Part shown: one piece after another, positions 16,462-24,313 of the stretch
How the letters are laid out: every line of letters begins with the position of its first letter
Numbering within the stretch: the first letter of the stretch is position 1
Assembly (NCBI GenBank): GCA_045588655.1
Contig: JAZNEP010000035.1
Location: 1-64,000, forward strand
Reading direction: 5' to 3'
DNA: 64,000 bases
Source: SVFI01 sp045588655
GTDB lineage: Bacteria > Bacillota > Clostridia > Lachnospirales > Lachnospiraceae
Notes under the pieces: generated by a model
Seen by the model: only the letters and a program-made list of their open reading frames with translations
What the model was told of the DNA's origin: nothing
Databases searched by the model: none
Program-made: the position numbers and the translations under genes

Positions 16462-18081
16462 TTAAGATTTTTCAATAACCTCCATGCTAAGAATGTCCGT
16501 TGTATAGTCCTCATTTTTACCATAGGAGTGAATGGTCAGCTTCATACCTAAGGGAATGCATTTCAGCCAGACCTCAACCGTGTTGTCGTGGTAAATAACC
16601 ATTTTATCAAGTATCTCACGGTACAGGCTTTCGTTGGTCACATCAAAGGTCATAATCTCGTCCAAAGCGGCGATATACTGCTCAAATACATCAATCTGCT
16701 TTGCTTGTTCTTTGTCCTTACTCTGTGAATTGGAAAGCAGTTCTGAAAGCTCTGCGAGCTGTTCATCGTACCATTTTGTCTGCTCCTGTAAATCAGCCTT
16801 AGAAATCAATCCATCCAGCATTAAGTCAATGGCTTTACGTTTCTTGGTATTCAAATTCTCCATTTTCTCTGTAATACGCTTTGTATCAAGCTTTTTCTCT
16901 GTGATACCTTTGATTGCCTTGATTTCCTGTAGAATTTCCTTCTTCAGTTCCTTCTGATTGGTCTGTAGCTGGCAGATACAATAATGTACACAGGTAAGCA
17001 ATGCTCGCTCATTGATAGAGCCATTGTCACAGCCGATTACTTCGCCATCATCAGATACCTTACTGGTTCCATGATTTGCCGCTGCATAGCAACGCCAAGC
17101 CTTATAGGTTGTGCCGTTTTTCAGCTTCTTGGTACGGCTGACATACCGCTGACCGCACATTCCACAATAGAGCTTACCACTGCACCAATAACGGTTGCTG
17201 TGCTTGGACTTCATTTCCTCTGTGGGAGCACGCCTAAGAAGCTCCTCCTGTGTACGGTTCCACAAATCCCTATCAATGATAGGCTCATGGTGGTCTTTCA
17301 AATAAACCATTTCTTCATTCCTTCGATTGTACTTTTTTGCATGTGTCAGATAGTTAGGTGTAAAGGTTTTCTTCTGACACAAGTCACCCACATATTTCTC
17401 GTTTCGCAAAGCCCTGAGAATAACAGTAGCAGACCACAGCTTAACTCGCTTGGGACGTAATCCTTCCTCTGACAATTCCCTTGCAATCACATGAGTACCT
17501 TTTCCCTCGTTGGTATATTTGTGAAAAATAGCACGGACGATAGGTACTTCTTCCTCATTGATTGCAAGTTCCCCATTACGGACGTTGTAACCAATCAAAT
17601 CCCGACCAAAGACAATCCCTTGCTCCATCCGGCGTTTCTGTCCCCATTTCACACGCTCCGAAGTCTTGCGGCTTTCTTCCTGTGCGATACTTGCCATAAT
17701 GGTCAGACGAAGCTCACCATCCGAATCCCTGGTATCAATGTTATCAATGGTAAAAATCACACCAACACCATTCTCCTTTAGCTTTCTGGTGTACGACAGG
17801 GTATCCACCGTATTTCTTGCAAATCGACATACTTCCTTGGTGAGAATAAGGTCAATTTCACCTCTCATTGCATCCTCAATCATGGCATTAAATCCGGCAC
17901 GCTTCTTGGTCTGCGTACCGCTGATACCCTCATCATAATACACATCCATCAAAGTCCAGTCATCATGGTGTGTAATATAATCCGCAAAGTATTTGCGCTG
18001 GCTGATTAAGGAATTGGTCTGGTCATCCTTGTCGGTAGAAACTCTGCAATATGCGGCAACTCTAAGTTTACTTTTTGTCAT
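16462..18081 (-). CDS. Large serine recombinase (element integrase/excisionase)
   Basis: The 539-residue protein has the resolvase catalytic domain at 5-150 with the nucleophile Ser15 in YCRVSTD, GISGTQTKKRAGF near 52, and IASIAQEESRKTSERVKWG-type residues near 128. The recombinase DNA-binding domain spans about 160-275. A zinc ribbon (LYCGMCGQRYVSR, then WRCYAA) lies near 315-365, with a coiled coil after it. This class integrates and excises elements at short non-identical sites. The start at 18081 follows AAGGAGG by 9 bases; 13 codons of upstream frame were rejected. The gene ends 70 bases from the left junction. Confidence 0.93.
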   Translation of the reverse strand: MTKSKLRVAAYCRVSTDKDDQTNSLISQRKYFADYITHHDDWTLMDVYYDEGISGTQTKKRAGFNAMIEDAMRGEIDLILTKEVCRFARNTVDTLSYTRKLKENGVGVIFTIDNIDTRDSDGELRLTIMASIAQEESRKTSERVKWGQKRRMEQGIVFGRDLIGYNVRNGELAINEEEVPIVRAIFHKYTNEGKGTHVIARELSEEGLRPKRVKLWSATVILRALRNEKYVGDLCQKKTFTPNYLTHAKKYNRRNEEMVYLKDHHEPIIDRDLWNRTQEELLRRAPTEEMKSKHSNRYWCSGKLYCGMCGQRYVSRTKKLKNGTTYKAWRCYAAANHGTSKVSDDGEVIGCDNGSINERALLTCVHYCICQLQTNQKELKKEILQEIKAIKGITEKKLDTKRITEKMENLNTKKRKAIDLMLDGLISKADLQEQTKWYDEQLAELSELLSNSQSKDKEQAKQIDVFEQYIAALDEIMTFDVTNESLYREILDKMVIYHDNTVEVWLKCIPLGMKLTIHSYGKNEDYTTDILSMEVIEKS

Positions 18082-18124
18082 TTTGTGTGTCCTCCTTTTG
18101 TTAGGCTGACACATCACCACCTAC

Positions 18125-18153
18125 AGTATAACAATGCAGATGATGATGCGCAA
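18125..18153 (-). promoter_or_regulatory. Sigma-A-like promoter of the recombinase gene
   Basis: On the minus strand TTGCGC (18153-18148) and TATACT (18130-18125) are 17 bases apart, 44 bases before the recombinase start. It looks like a vegetative promoter, which argues that some recombinase is made outside sporulation unless it is repressed. Confidence 0.6.
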
Positions 18154-18161
18154 GTAAAATC

Positions 18162-18296
18162 CTACGAATTGCGTTCCAATAAGCTATTTAGTTGCGCATC
18201 TGACAAGATATTCCTCTTATGCAGTTCCTTGTAGATACCGCATTTCAGAGCTTTCTTTAATTCCTTTTGCTGTGTTGCATCAAGTGTTATATTCAT
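18162..18296 (-). CDS. Small SHOCT-like protein of the element
   Basis: A 44-residue charged protein starting MNITLDATQQKELKKALK, then GIYKELHKRNILSDAQLNSL, a short-C-terminal (SHOCT)-like helix pair. The ATG at 18296 has AAAGGAGA 6 bases before it. An in-frame ATG at 18344, 3 bases after AGGAG, would add 16 residues. Similar small proteins accompany serine-recombinase transposons. It is a candidate recombination directionality factor by size and position only. Confidence 0.55.
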   Translation of the reverse strand: MNITLDATQQKELKKALKCGIYKELHKRNILSDAQLNSLLERNS

Positions 18297-18350
18297 CAAT
18301 TTCTCCTTTTCTGTAAGACTGTTTTTATCTGTTTCAAGCACCATTTACTC

Positions 18351-19397
18351 CTAAAGTTCCTGATTATTAGAATGTATGAATGCTTTTCTGAAATAATCCT
18401 TCAAACCGTGCTCTGTCAGAAATTTTTCTGCCATTTGCTTGAATTTACGAAGCTCATGAACCTCTGCTTCCAGTTTCTTTAAGGAAAGCCGTCTACTCAT
18501 AGACTGTTCACTGGTAAGCTGGGAGCTTAGGGCTTCATTGGATGCTTTTAATTGCTGATTTTCTTTACGCAGAGTAGCATTTTCTCTCTTAAGTTTCTTT
18601 TCTTTGCTTTCTACGGCAATCTGTTTCTTTGCCAAATCGGTAAGTTTCTGATAATCGGCTTCCTCTACAGTTACCTTGCCACCAAGTAATGTTTTTCCGG
18701 TTGCTATTTCTTCCACAGAACGGATATCCGTCTTTTTCTCAGCAATCGCCTGTAGCTCCTGTTTTTGCCCTTGGATGGCAGTAGCAAGCTTAGCCTTTTC
18801 TTTTTCCATATCAGCTTTATATTGTTTTACTGTGCGGTGAACCGCTTCGGAATTCACTTCTCCACGCTCAATATCAAATCCGGCTTTCTGCAAATACTTT
18901 GGCAGTTCCTCCTGTATCTGCCGTAGAATATTACGATTTATGACCTCTTTTGCACAGACACGATTATTCCCTGTCATAGGTACAAATCCGAAGTGCATAT
19001 GTGGTGTATGCTCATCATTGTGGACTACTGCATAAATCGTATTTTTCTTACCAAAGAGAGTTTCCAAATACTCCATAGAAGCCTGAAAATATTCCTTTTG
19101 TCTCTCCGGTGATAATGTATCAAAAAACTCATTGCCGGATGATATGATAAATTCCGTCAATACAACAGCATCCTTACGAAGCTTCTTTCCGGTAGGATTG
19201 TTTCTGGCATCCACCAGTTTCATTACTGCCGCAAAGTAATTCTTTTCCTCACATTCCATCAATTTGTAATTCAAATGACTACGTTCCAAATCAATATCCT
19301 GATTGCCGTAATGCTCGTTTTGACGTTCGTTATGCCGCTCAATCTTTGCGATAGCACCTTTTGTATATTTCTCGCCATGACAAACTAATTTTGCCAT
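18351..19397 (-). CDS. MobV/Mob_Pre family relaxase
   Basis: The 348-residue protein is a plasmid-mobilization relaxase. HNERQNEHYGNQDIDLERS near residue 22 and VVHNDEHTPHMHFGFVPM near 123 (the HxDxxxPHxH metal motif) are the MobV signatures. The region from about 190 to 330 is a long coiled coil. It nicks its oriT and is carried into a recipient with help from a co-resident conjugative element. The start follows AAAGGAGG. A matching oriT-like sequence lies just upstream. Confidence 0.92.
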   Translation of the reverse strand: MAKLVCHGEKYTKGAIAKIERHNERQNEHYGNQDIDLERSHLNYKLMECEEKNYFAAVMKLVDARNNPTGKKLRKDAVVLTEFIISSGNEFFDTLSPERQKEYFQASMEYLETLFGKKNTIYAVVHNDEHTPHMHFGFVPMTGNNRVCAKEVINRNILRQIQEELPKYLQKAGFDIERGEVNSEAVHRTVKQYKADMEKEKAKLATAIQGQKQELQAIAEKKTDIRSVEEIATGKTLLGGKVTVEEADYQKLTDLAKKQIAVESKEKKLKRENATLRKENQQLKASNEALSSQLTSEQSMSRRLSLKKLEAEVHELRKFKQMAEKFLTEHGLKDYFRKAFIHSNNQEL

Positions 19398-19478
19398 TTA
19401 CATCCTCCTTTCATAACTTCTGCGAAAGCATCTGCGGGACAGCCAAATACGGCAAATAACCGCAGCTACTTCCGACAG

Positions 19479-19500
19479 AAGTGTAACCCACTATACTTTA
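19479..19500 (-). other. Predicted oriT (pMV158/MobV type)
   Basis: On the minus strand the sequence reads AAGTATA, GTGGGT, TACACTT, an inverted repeat around TAGTGGGTTA. The pMV158 oriT, cut by MobM at TAGTGTG/TTA, has the same arrangement with one base changed near the nick. It lies 82 bases upstream of the relaxase start, where MobV origins normally are. The nick position is inferred from that resemblance. Confidence 0.7.
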
Positions 19501-20133
19501 CATCCTGTAAAGTGTGGGGCAACGTTCCCTTGCATCCCTTTGTTTCTGTTCCCTGACACGTTGTTCAATCCTGTTCACCAGTCTTTCTTCATTCTGTCTA
19601 AAATCTTCTAAATCAGCCCTTGTTCCATAGAGGAACAGGTCACAATAATATTCCATTTTTTCAAGCTCCTGTAGGCTCTCTGCATATTCCTCTTTTATTG
19701 GTTCATCCAAAGCCTTTGGGGAGTATTCTTCACGCCATTTTCGAAGCATTAAGCAATAATCCGTGAGGAGCAAATAGGTGTTGTGCTTCCAGCTTTCAAA
19801 TTGCTTTTCCTTTAGAAGCTGTTTCATACGGGTATTACATTCCCTTTTGTATTGCTCCTTATCAAATTCCACATCTGCAATTCCAAAGTCAGCCTGTAGC
19901 TTCTTGGCGGCTTCCAAGGGACTTAGTGAGAATAACTGACTAACCAACCGGATAACATCTCCACCGCATTGACAGCTAAAGCAGTAGAAATGATCATCGT
20001 ATATCTTCATGCTGGGTGTCCGCTCCTTGTGGAACGGACACTTTGTAAAGCCTGACTGGTTGACAGTTATCCCATAGTACCTTGCAATCTCTTTCATTGG
20101 CAGACGTTGTTTGACTTCACTGAATATTGACAT
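19498..20133 (-). CDS. CHC2 zinc-finger (primase-type) domain protein
   Basis: About 211 residues. The N-terminus has the DnaG-type zinc finger: ISxxPMKEIARYYG-like residues near 15, CPFHKERTPSMKIYDDHFYCFSC-type ligands (C, H, C, C) near 30-55, then GGDVIRLVSQLF. The C-terminal half is charged and helical. There is no Toprim domain, so it is not a complete primase. Related proteins occur in mobilizable elements and may aid replication of the transferred strand. The ATG at 20133 overlaps the stop of the upstream 32-codon frame (TGATG). Confidence 0.8.
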   Translation of the reverse strand: MSIFSEVKQRLPMKEIARYYGITVNQSGFTKCPFHKERTPSMKIYDDHFYCFSCQCGGDVIRLVSQLFSLSPLEAAKKLQADFGIADVEFDKEQYKRECNTRMKQLLKEKQFESWKHNTYLLLTDYCLMLRKWREEYSPKALDEPIKEEYAESLQELEKMEYYCDLFLYGTRADLEDFRQNEERLVNRIEQRVREQKQRDARERCPTLYRM

Positions 20134-20231
20134 CAGTTCGTATCGCTTTGCCAATTCTCTGCTGTCTGCAACAGAGGAATGTAATCCAAAGGATGATTCA
20201 TTAATAACATTTCTGTGATTTCTTTTTTCAA
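20133..20231 (-). CDS. Small ORF (32 residues) coupled to the CHC2 gene
   Basis: A TTG at 20231 lies 8 bases after a perfect AAGGAGG (20246-20240). The frame runs 32 codons and its TGA overlaps the CHC2 ATG. The product begins LKKEITEMLLMNHPLDYIPL and has no known domain. Because the CHC2 start has no ribosome-binding site of its own, this frame probably delivers ribosomes to it. Confidence 0.55.
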   Translation of the reverse strand: MKKEITEMLLMNHPLDYIPLLQTAENWQSDTN

Positions 20232-20360
20232 ATCGGGTTCCTCCTTCTTTCTGTGAGTCATAGATTGACCGTTTACGAGTTACCCATATGCGCATATGTC
20301 AGCGTTTTGCTGTAGGACAAGAATAGCATGGAAAACTTGAAATCCATGATTTTAGGCACT

Positions 20361-20436
20361 ATTGCAAATTTGCAATCCGAAAAGCGCAAATAATTGCAGA
20401 TTTGCAATTGACATTAATGATATCTATTACTATATT
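20361..20436 (+). promoter_or_regulatory. Promoter and paired operators of the element's XRE regulator
   Basis: ATTGCAAATTTGCAAT (20361-20376) is a perfect 16-bp palindrome. ATTGCAGATTTGCAAT (20393-20408) is a second copy with one changed base, exactly 32 bases on. TTGACA (20408-20413) and TATATT (20431-20436) form a 17-base-spaced promoter whose -35 abuts the second operator. The pair lies between the divergent CHC2 unit and the XRE gene and could control both. Confidence 0.85.
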
Positions 20437-20463
20437 GAATATATGTTCGATGACGAGGTGAAT

Positions 20464-21279
20464 ATGGAAATTAACATTACGATAAATGAACGAATTACAG
20501 ACTTGCGAACCATGAGTGGTTTGTCACAAAAAGAGCTGGCAGATAGAATTGATGTACCTACATCAACCTTATGCCGAATTGAACAAGGGAAAATCTCAAA
20601 TGTGAGCAATGATGTACTGATTAAGCTGGCAAATTTCTTCAATGTCTCCACAGATTATTTGCTGGGATTAACAAATGTGAAGTTTAAGAAGAACGTGGAA
20701 CTGTCAGAGCTTGGATTGACGAATAAAGCATTGTTTGCACTGCTCTCTGGTAGCGTTAATGGTGCATTACTCAGCCAGATAATAGAACATCCGCATTTTG
20801 TAACACTGCTTGATACCGCAGATGCTTATTTCAAAGATGCACATAAAGCCGGAATCCAGTCACGAAATGATGTTATCAATCTTGCTACTGCAAGCCTTAA
20901 GGATTTCATGAAAGAACATCCTGAGAACCGCATGGAAATTAGTCATGATATCCGTCAATTAAACGCTGAGAAAATCGGTGGTGATGAAGCGGATTTGAAC
21001 AAACTCCGCAATATCTTTGTGAGTATTTTGAAGGATATCAAAGCTGAATATGGTAATGCGCCACAGGATATTGAGGCAACAGAGTTTCAGGAGATGTTGG
21101 CAGAAATAAAGACACAGAGCGATGACATACAGGCTAAACGTCCGATCACTGAAACTGATATCGCAAATATTACTGCTTCATTCCTTTCTGGTGTGGATGC
21201 TTTGGACGAAGCAGAAACATTGATGTTTTATGAACTTTCCAAGCATTTACTTGAACGTATGTCTGGTGGTTCTGATTGA
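20464..21279 (+). CDS. XRE-family transcriptional regulator of the element
   Basis: The 271-residue protein has an N-terminal helix-turn-helix (RTMSGLSQKELADRIDVPTS, then LCRIEQGK) in residues 10-62, followed by a long helical domain of unknown function. The ATG at 20464 follows GAGGTG; the frame is open further upstream, but that part overlaps the promoter. Like phage and element repressors it is set divergently to the transfer genes and probably binds the two 16-bp palindromes upstream. Confidence 0.85.
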   Translation: MEINITINERITDLRTMSGLSQKELADRIDVPTSTLCRIEQGKISNVSNDVLIKLANFFNVSTDYLLGLTNVKFKKNVELSELGLTNKALFALLSGSVNGALLSQIIEHPHFVTLLDTADAYFKDAHKAGIQSRNDVINLATASLKDFMKEHPENRMEISHDIRQLNAEKIGGDEADLNKLRNIFVSILKDIKAEYGNAPQDIEATEFQEMLAEIKTQSDDIQAKRPITETDIANITASFLSGVDALDEAETLMFYELSKHLLERMSGGSD

Positions 21280-21344
21280 GAAAATGGCGGAAATGTGGTA
21301 TAATTTAATTGTGAAAGTTTGAGTTTGTGAATGGTAAATTCTAT

Positions 21345-22703
21345 ATGAAAAGAGTAATTATTGTAAGAAGAATATTGCTATGTGTCATATTTCTACTGTT
21401 TGTAGCATTTATTGTTAGCCATTATGATTCAAAAGAATATTCGGTTAAAAATGAACAGGAATATATAAATCGAATATGTGAAATGACAGGTATACCCGCA
21501 ATGTCAGTTGCTATTATGGACAAAGATATGGAAATATACCTAAATTATAGTAGTGATGATAATGTGTTAATTAACGAAAAATCATTATATGAACTTGCAT
21601 CAACGACAAAAGCCTTTACAGCGCTGGGAATATTGCAATTAGAGAAGATCGGGAAACTGAATCTCACAGATTCTGTAGATCAGTATATTTCATGGTTTGA
21701 GCCGCAATTTGAAGGGAAAAGAGCTAAAATTACTATCAGTCAATTATTAGAACACACCAGTGGAATACCCGCGTGGACAATATGTTTAATTCCAGCTGGT
21801 ACAAGCGAAAATACTAATCTGATTAAAACAATTGAAAAAATCAAGAATGTTAAATTGAATAATGAACCAGGCAAAGTACATGAGTACGCTACTATTAACT
21901 ATGATATTTTGGCCTTGATTATTGAAGAAGTAACCGGTCAAAAATATGAGGATTACATACAAGAGAATATACTTGAACCACTTGAAATGCAGAATTCATT
22001 TTTTAGGTCAGATTATTTTTCGGATGAAATCACCCGTGGAAGCAAAGTGGGTTTCTTGCAAACAAGAACATATGATGCTCCGGTATATTATGGAAACATA
22101 GCAGCAGGTTATTTGGTTTCAAATACCTTCGATTTAATGAAATGGATAAAAAGTGTAAATGAATTGTTTGATTTTGATGGATTTGTAGATACTAATACTA
22201 CAAATTATTATGCTGGATGGAATGTTTATGAAGATTATGTTTCTCATTCAGGTAATAATCCCAATTATTGTTCTCAGGTCATAATTAGTAGAGATGATGA
22301 GTTGGGAGTATTTGCATTATCTTCATTAAGTGGCTCGTCTGCAACAGACGTTGCAGATAACATATACAGAATGCATTCTGGGGAAAAAATAAAAATTGGT
22401 TTATACATAGATAATAACGCATTAATAGATTTTATATGCATAAGTGCGACGCTTATTTTGATATATTTAACGTTGCTTATACAGATAAATTCAAAAAGAA
22501 AAGCCATTTTGGGTTTAATAATCGGAAATATATTTAGCTTAGGTGTTATTTTGTCCCCGCTTTTATTGCACTATAATTATTTCTTTTTATATGTGTGGTG
22601 TCCGATTAGTTTATTGGTTTTTCTCTTAGTGTTTATTTGTATAGCCATCATTCAAATTTGTAACAGTGCAATATGGTTAAAAAAGGATAAAAAAGCTATA
22701 TAA
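21345..22703 (+). CDS. Membrane-anchored serine hydrolase (class C beta-lactamase/PBP4*-like), element cargo
   Basis: About 452 residues. An N-terminal membrane segment (7-27) is followed by the beta-lactamase-like domain: the SxxK motif is STTK near 86, the Tyr motif is EYATINYD near 182 (the usual YxN Asn is Thr), and HSGNNPN near 301 is the third box. Three hydrophobic segments form the C-terminus. The family includes D-aminopeptidases, esterases and peptidoglycan-related hydrolases; true beta-lactamase activity is not implied. The start is uncertain: ATG 21345 or GTG 21327, neither with a strong ribosome-binding site. Confidence 0.75.
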   Translation: MKRVIIVRRILLCVIFLLFVAFIVSHYDSKEYSVKNEQEYINRICEMTGIPAMSVAIMDKDMEIYLNYSSDDNVLINEKSLYELASTTKAFTALGILQLEKIGKLNLTDSVDQYISWFEPQFEGKRAKITISQLLEHTSGIPAWTICLIPAGTSENTNLIKTIEKIKNVKLNNEPGKVHEYATINYDILALIIEEVTGQKYEDYIQENILEPLEMQNSFFRSDYFSDEITRGSKVGFLQTRTYDAPVYYGNIAAGYLVSNTFDLMKWIKSVNELFDFDGFVDTNTTNYYAGWNVYEDYVSHSGNNPNYCSQVIISRDDELGVFALSSLSGSSATDVADNIYRMHSGEKIKIGLYIDNNALIDFICISATLILIYLTLLIQINSKRKAILGLIIGNIFSLGVILSPLLLHYNYFFLYVWCPISLLVFLLVFICIAIIQICNSAIWLKKDKKAI

Positions 22704-22809
22704 CAAAGGAATTTAGAGTTGTAGAGAAACAGAAACTCCAGTTTTATAAATACTTTATTTTGCTGTATTTACACTAGCTAGGCACACATATTATATAAGG
22801 AGTGATTAC

Positions 22810-23367
22810 ATGACAGCAATTGAACAAGGCTGTATCGACATTTGGATAGACGAAATCGTTCCCTGTCTGAAAGATACTGTGACAGGCGATATCAAGGAAA
22901 CTGTCGTATTCAAAATCGAAAGCGCACTTACCTTAAGAAATTCCAGAAAGCCAACGGTTGGCACATTAACTGGAACGAGATACCAAAGAATGTTGAAGTA
23001 TATGCCCTTGCCTTAAAGGATGATAATACCATCCAAGGCTTGGTAGGTGTCAGAAATGATAAGGACTCCCACGCTGCTTATCTCCATTGGGCTTGTACTG
23101 CTCCTCATAACAACAAGCATGAGTTTGGCAGTCAGAAATATGTTGGCGTAGGTGGTCATCTTTTCGCCATAGCTGCCGATAAATCTATTGAATGGGGATA
23201 TGAAAGCTATTCATGGATTTGCCGCTAATGAAGAATTATTAAGACATTATATGGATGTATTCCATGCGGAGTATTTGGGAATGCTTCATCAGTACCAGTT
23301 CTTTATTGACGAGGAACAAGCAAAAAATCTATTGGAGGTGTATCAATATGAATGGAACGAGACCTAA
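22810..23367 (+). pseudogene. Decayed element gene with two frameshifts
   Basis: Three frames read as one protein. Frame one covers 22810 to about 22920 (MTAIEQGCIDIWIDEI...), frame two continues from TYLKKFQKANGWHINWNEI to GGHLFAIAADKSIEWGYE near 23200, and frame three continues HGFAANEELLRHYMDVF to the stop at 23365-23367. The ATG follows AAGGAG. Family not assigned; the second and third parts look like an acetyltransferase-fold or similar small enzyme, but this is not certain. Confidence 0.75.
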
Positions 23368-23536
23368 ATTCATGGAAAATCAGATTCCGGCACAGAGCTA
23401 CTTTGAACAGCCTAATCCATATGTTAATGCACCATCTTGTCATGTAAATTTGCTTGAATTATCAAGGTATGCAAAAAGATGCGGAAAGAAGCTGGTCGAG
23501 CTTACACAGGAAGAAGTAAAAAAGTTTTCTATTTAG
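23348..23536 (+). CDS. Small protein of unknown function, element cargo
   Basis: A 62-residue protein (MNGTRPKFMENQIPAQSYF..., ending in a Lys/Glu-rich helix). The ATG follows GGAGGTG at 23335-23341. It overlaps the end of the decayed gene in another frame, as coupled partners do, so the two were probably an operon pair. No known domain. Confidence 0.6.
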   Translation: MNGTRPKFMENQIPAQSYFEQPNPYVNAPSCHVNLLELSRYAKRCGKKLVELTQEEVKKFSI

Positions 23537-23540
23537 GAAA

Positions 23541-23560
23541 TGGCGGGAGAAATCCCGCCA
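23541..23560 (+). terminator. Hairpin at the right end of the element
   Basis: TGGCGGGA (23541-23548), GAAA loop and TCCCGCCA (23553-23560) form a perfect stem 4 bases after a stop codon. The following CTTCTACTTT is a weak T tract. Confidence 0.7.
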
Positions 23561-23625
23561 CTTCTACTTTCGTGAGTGTTATTTTTGGTGATGTGTCATA
23601 AATGTTTATTTTATCTAAGTTTTTT

Positions 23626-23674
23626 AGATGCGCAATATCGTATCAAAGGTAGGTACCGAAGAGCTGGCACATTT
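23626..23674 (+). other. attR: right junction of the cotJC element
   Basis: The element arm AGATGCGCAAT (23626-23636) is followed by 15 bases and GG (23652-23653), then cotJC sequence (TACCGAAGAGCTGGC). In the excised circle the two element halves would form a symmetrical attP: arm, 15 bases, GG, 15 bases, inverted arm. Confidence 0.8.
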
Positions 23675-24095
23675 CGAGCTGATAGGCGCAATTGTTCATC
23701 AGTTAACGAGAGATCTCTCTATGGAAGAAATTGAAAAATCCGGATTTGGTGCATATTATGTGGACCATACGCTGGCACTGTGGCCACAGGCGGCAGGAGG
23801 AATACCGTTCAATGCATGCGCATTCCAGTCCAAGGGGGATCCGACTACCGATCTTATGGAGAATATGGCTGCGGAGCAGAAGGCTAGAACAACGTATGAT
23901 AATATTCTTCGTATGGTAAAAGATCCGGATGTGTGTGATGTAATCAAATTCCTTCGCGCGAGAGAAGTCGTGCATTTCCAGAGATTTGGTGAAGCACTTC
24001 GAAGAGTACAGGATAAATTAGATGAAAGGAATTTCTATGCGTTTAATCCTGCGTTCGATACGTGCAATATAAAGGAAATGAAGAATGAGATGTAG
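23652..24095 (+). pseudogene. cotJC: cotJC, 3' segment (gene split by a mobile element)
   Basis: The frame from GGT at 23652 encodes GTEELAHFELIGAIVHQL, then DHTLALWPQAAGGIPFNA, AAEQKARTTYDNIL and REVVHFQRFGEAL. These are the ferritin-like Glu/His metal-ligand helices of CotJC/manganese catalase. It has 147 codons and a stop. A chance ATG at 23628 inside the element gives an apparent start, but without a ribosome-binding site. With the 62 N-terminal codons minus the shared GGT it makes 208 residues. Confidence 0.92.
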
Positions 24096-24133
24096 AGCAG
24101 ATTTGTTTTAGGGTATAAATGTAAACTTAAAGT

Positions 24134-24175
24134 GCAAAAAGGCGTGTATCTGACAACGGATATGCGCTTTTTTGC
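24134..24175 (+). terminator. Rho-independent terminator after cotJC
   Basis: GCAAAAAGGCGTGTATC (24134-24150) pairs with GATATGCGCTTTTTTGC (24159-24175) across an 8-base loop. It ends the cotJ operon; bases 24176-24300 hold nothing else certain. Confidence 0.75.
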
Positions 24176-24313
24176 ATAATTGGTCAATTTTGTGACAGAA
24201 TTGGTTGCTTAGGTGTGTTGCCATAAGGAAAATTTCATGTTAAACTTAATACATAATAAAGAATAAAACAATTCTTTAAAATAAGAAATTCAGGTATAGG
24301 GAGAGTGAAATTT

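Larger units (their letters stand above)
16392..23651. mobile_element. 7.26 kb integrative element inserted in cotJC (serine recombinase, MobV relaxase)
   Basis: The boundaries are set by where the conserved CotJC sequence is lost and regained, and by a GGT shared by both junctions. Contents in order: large serine recombinase (-), 44-residue ORF (-), MobV relaxase (-), oriT, CHC2 zinc-finger protein (-), 32-residue ORF (-), XRE regulator (+), penicillin-binding-type serine hydrolase (+), a decayed gene (+) and a 62-residue ORF (+). Serine recombinase plus MobV recalls the Tn4451/Tn4453 group of mobilizable elements. Position inside a spore gene recalls the skin element in sigK. It lacks a conjugation machine of its own. 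Confidence 0.9.

Noticed and set aside
23628..24095. cotJC 3' segment as a free-standing gene from ATG 23628
   Set aside because: There is no ribosome-binding site and the first eight codons are element DNA; the frame is the tail of cotJC.
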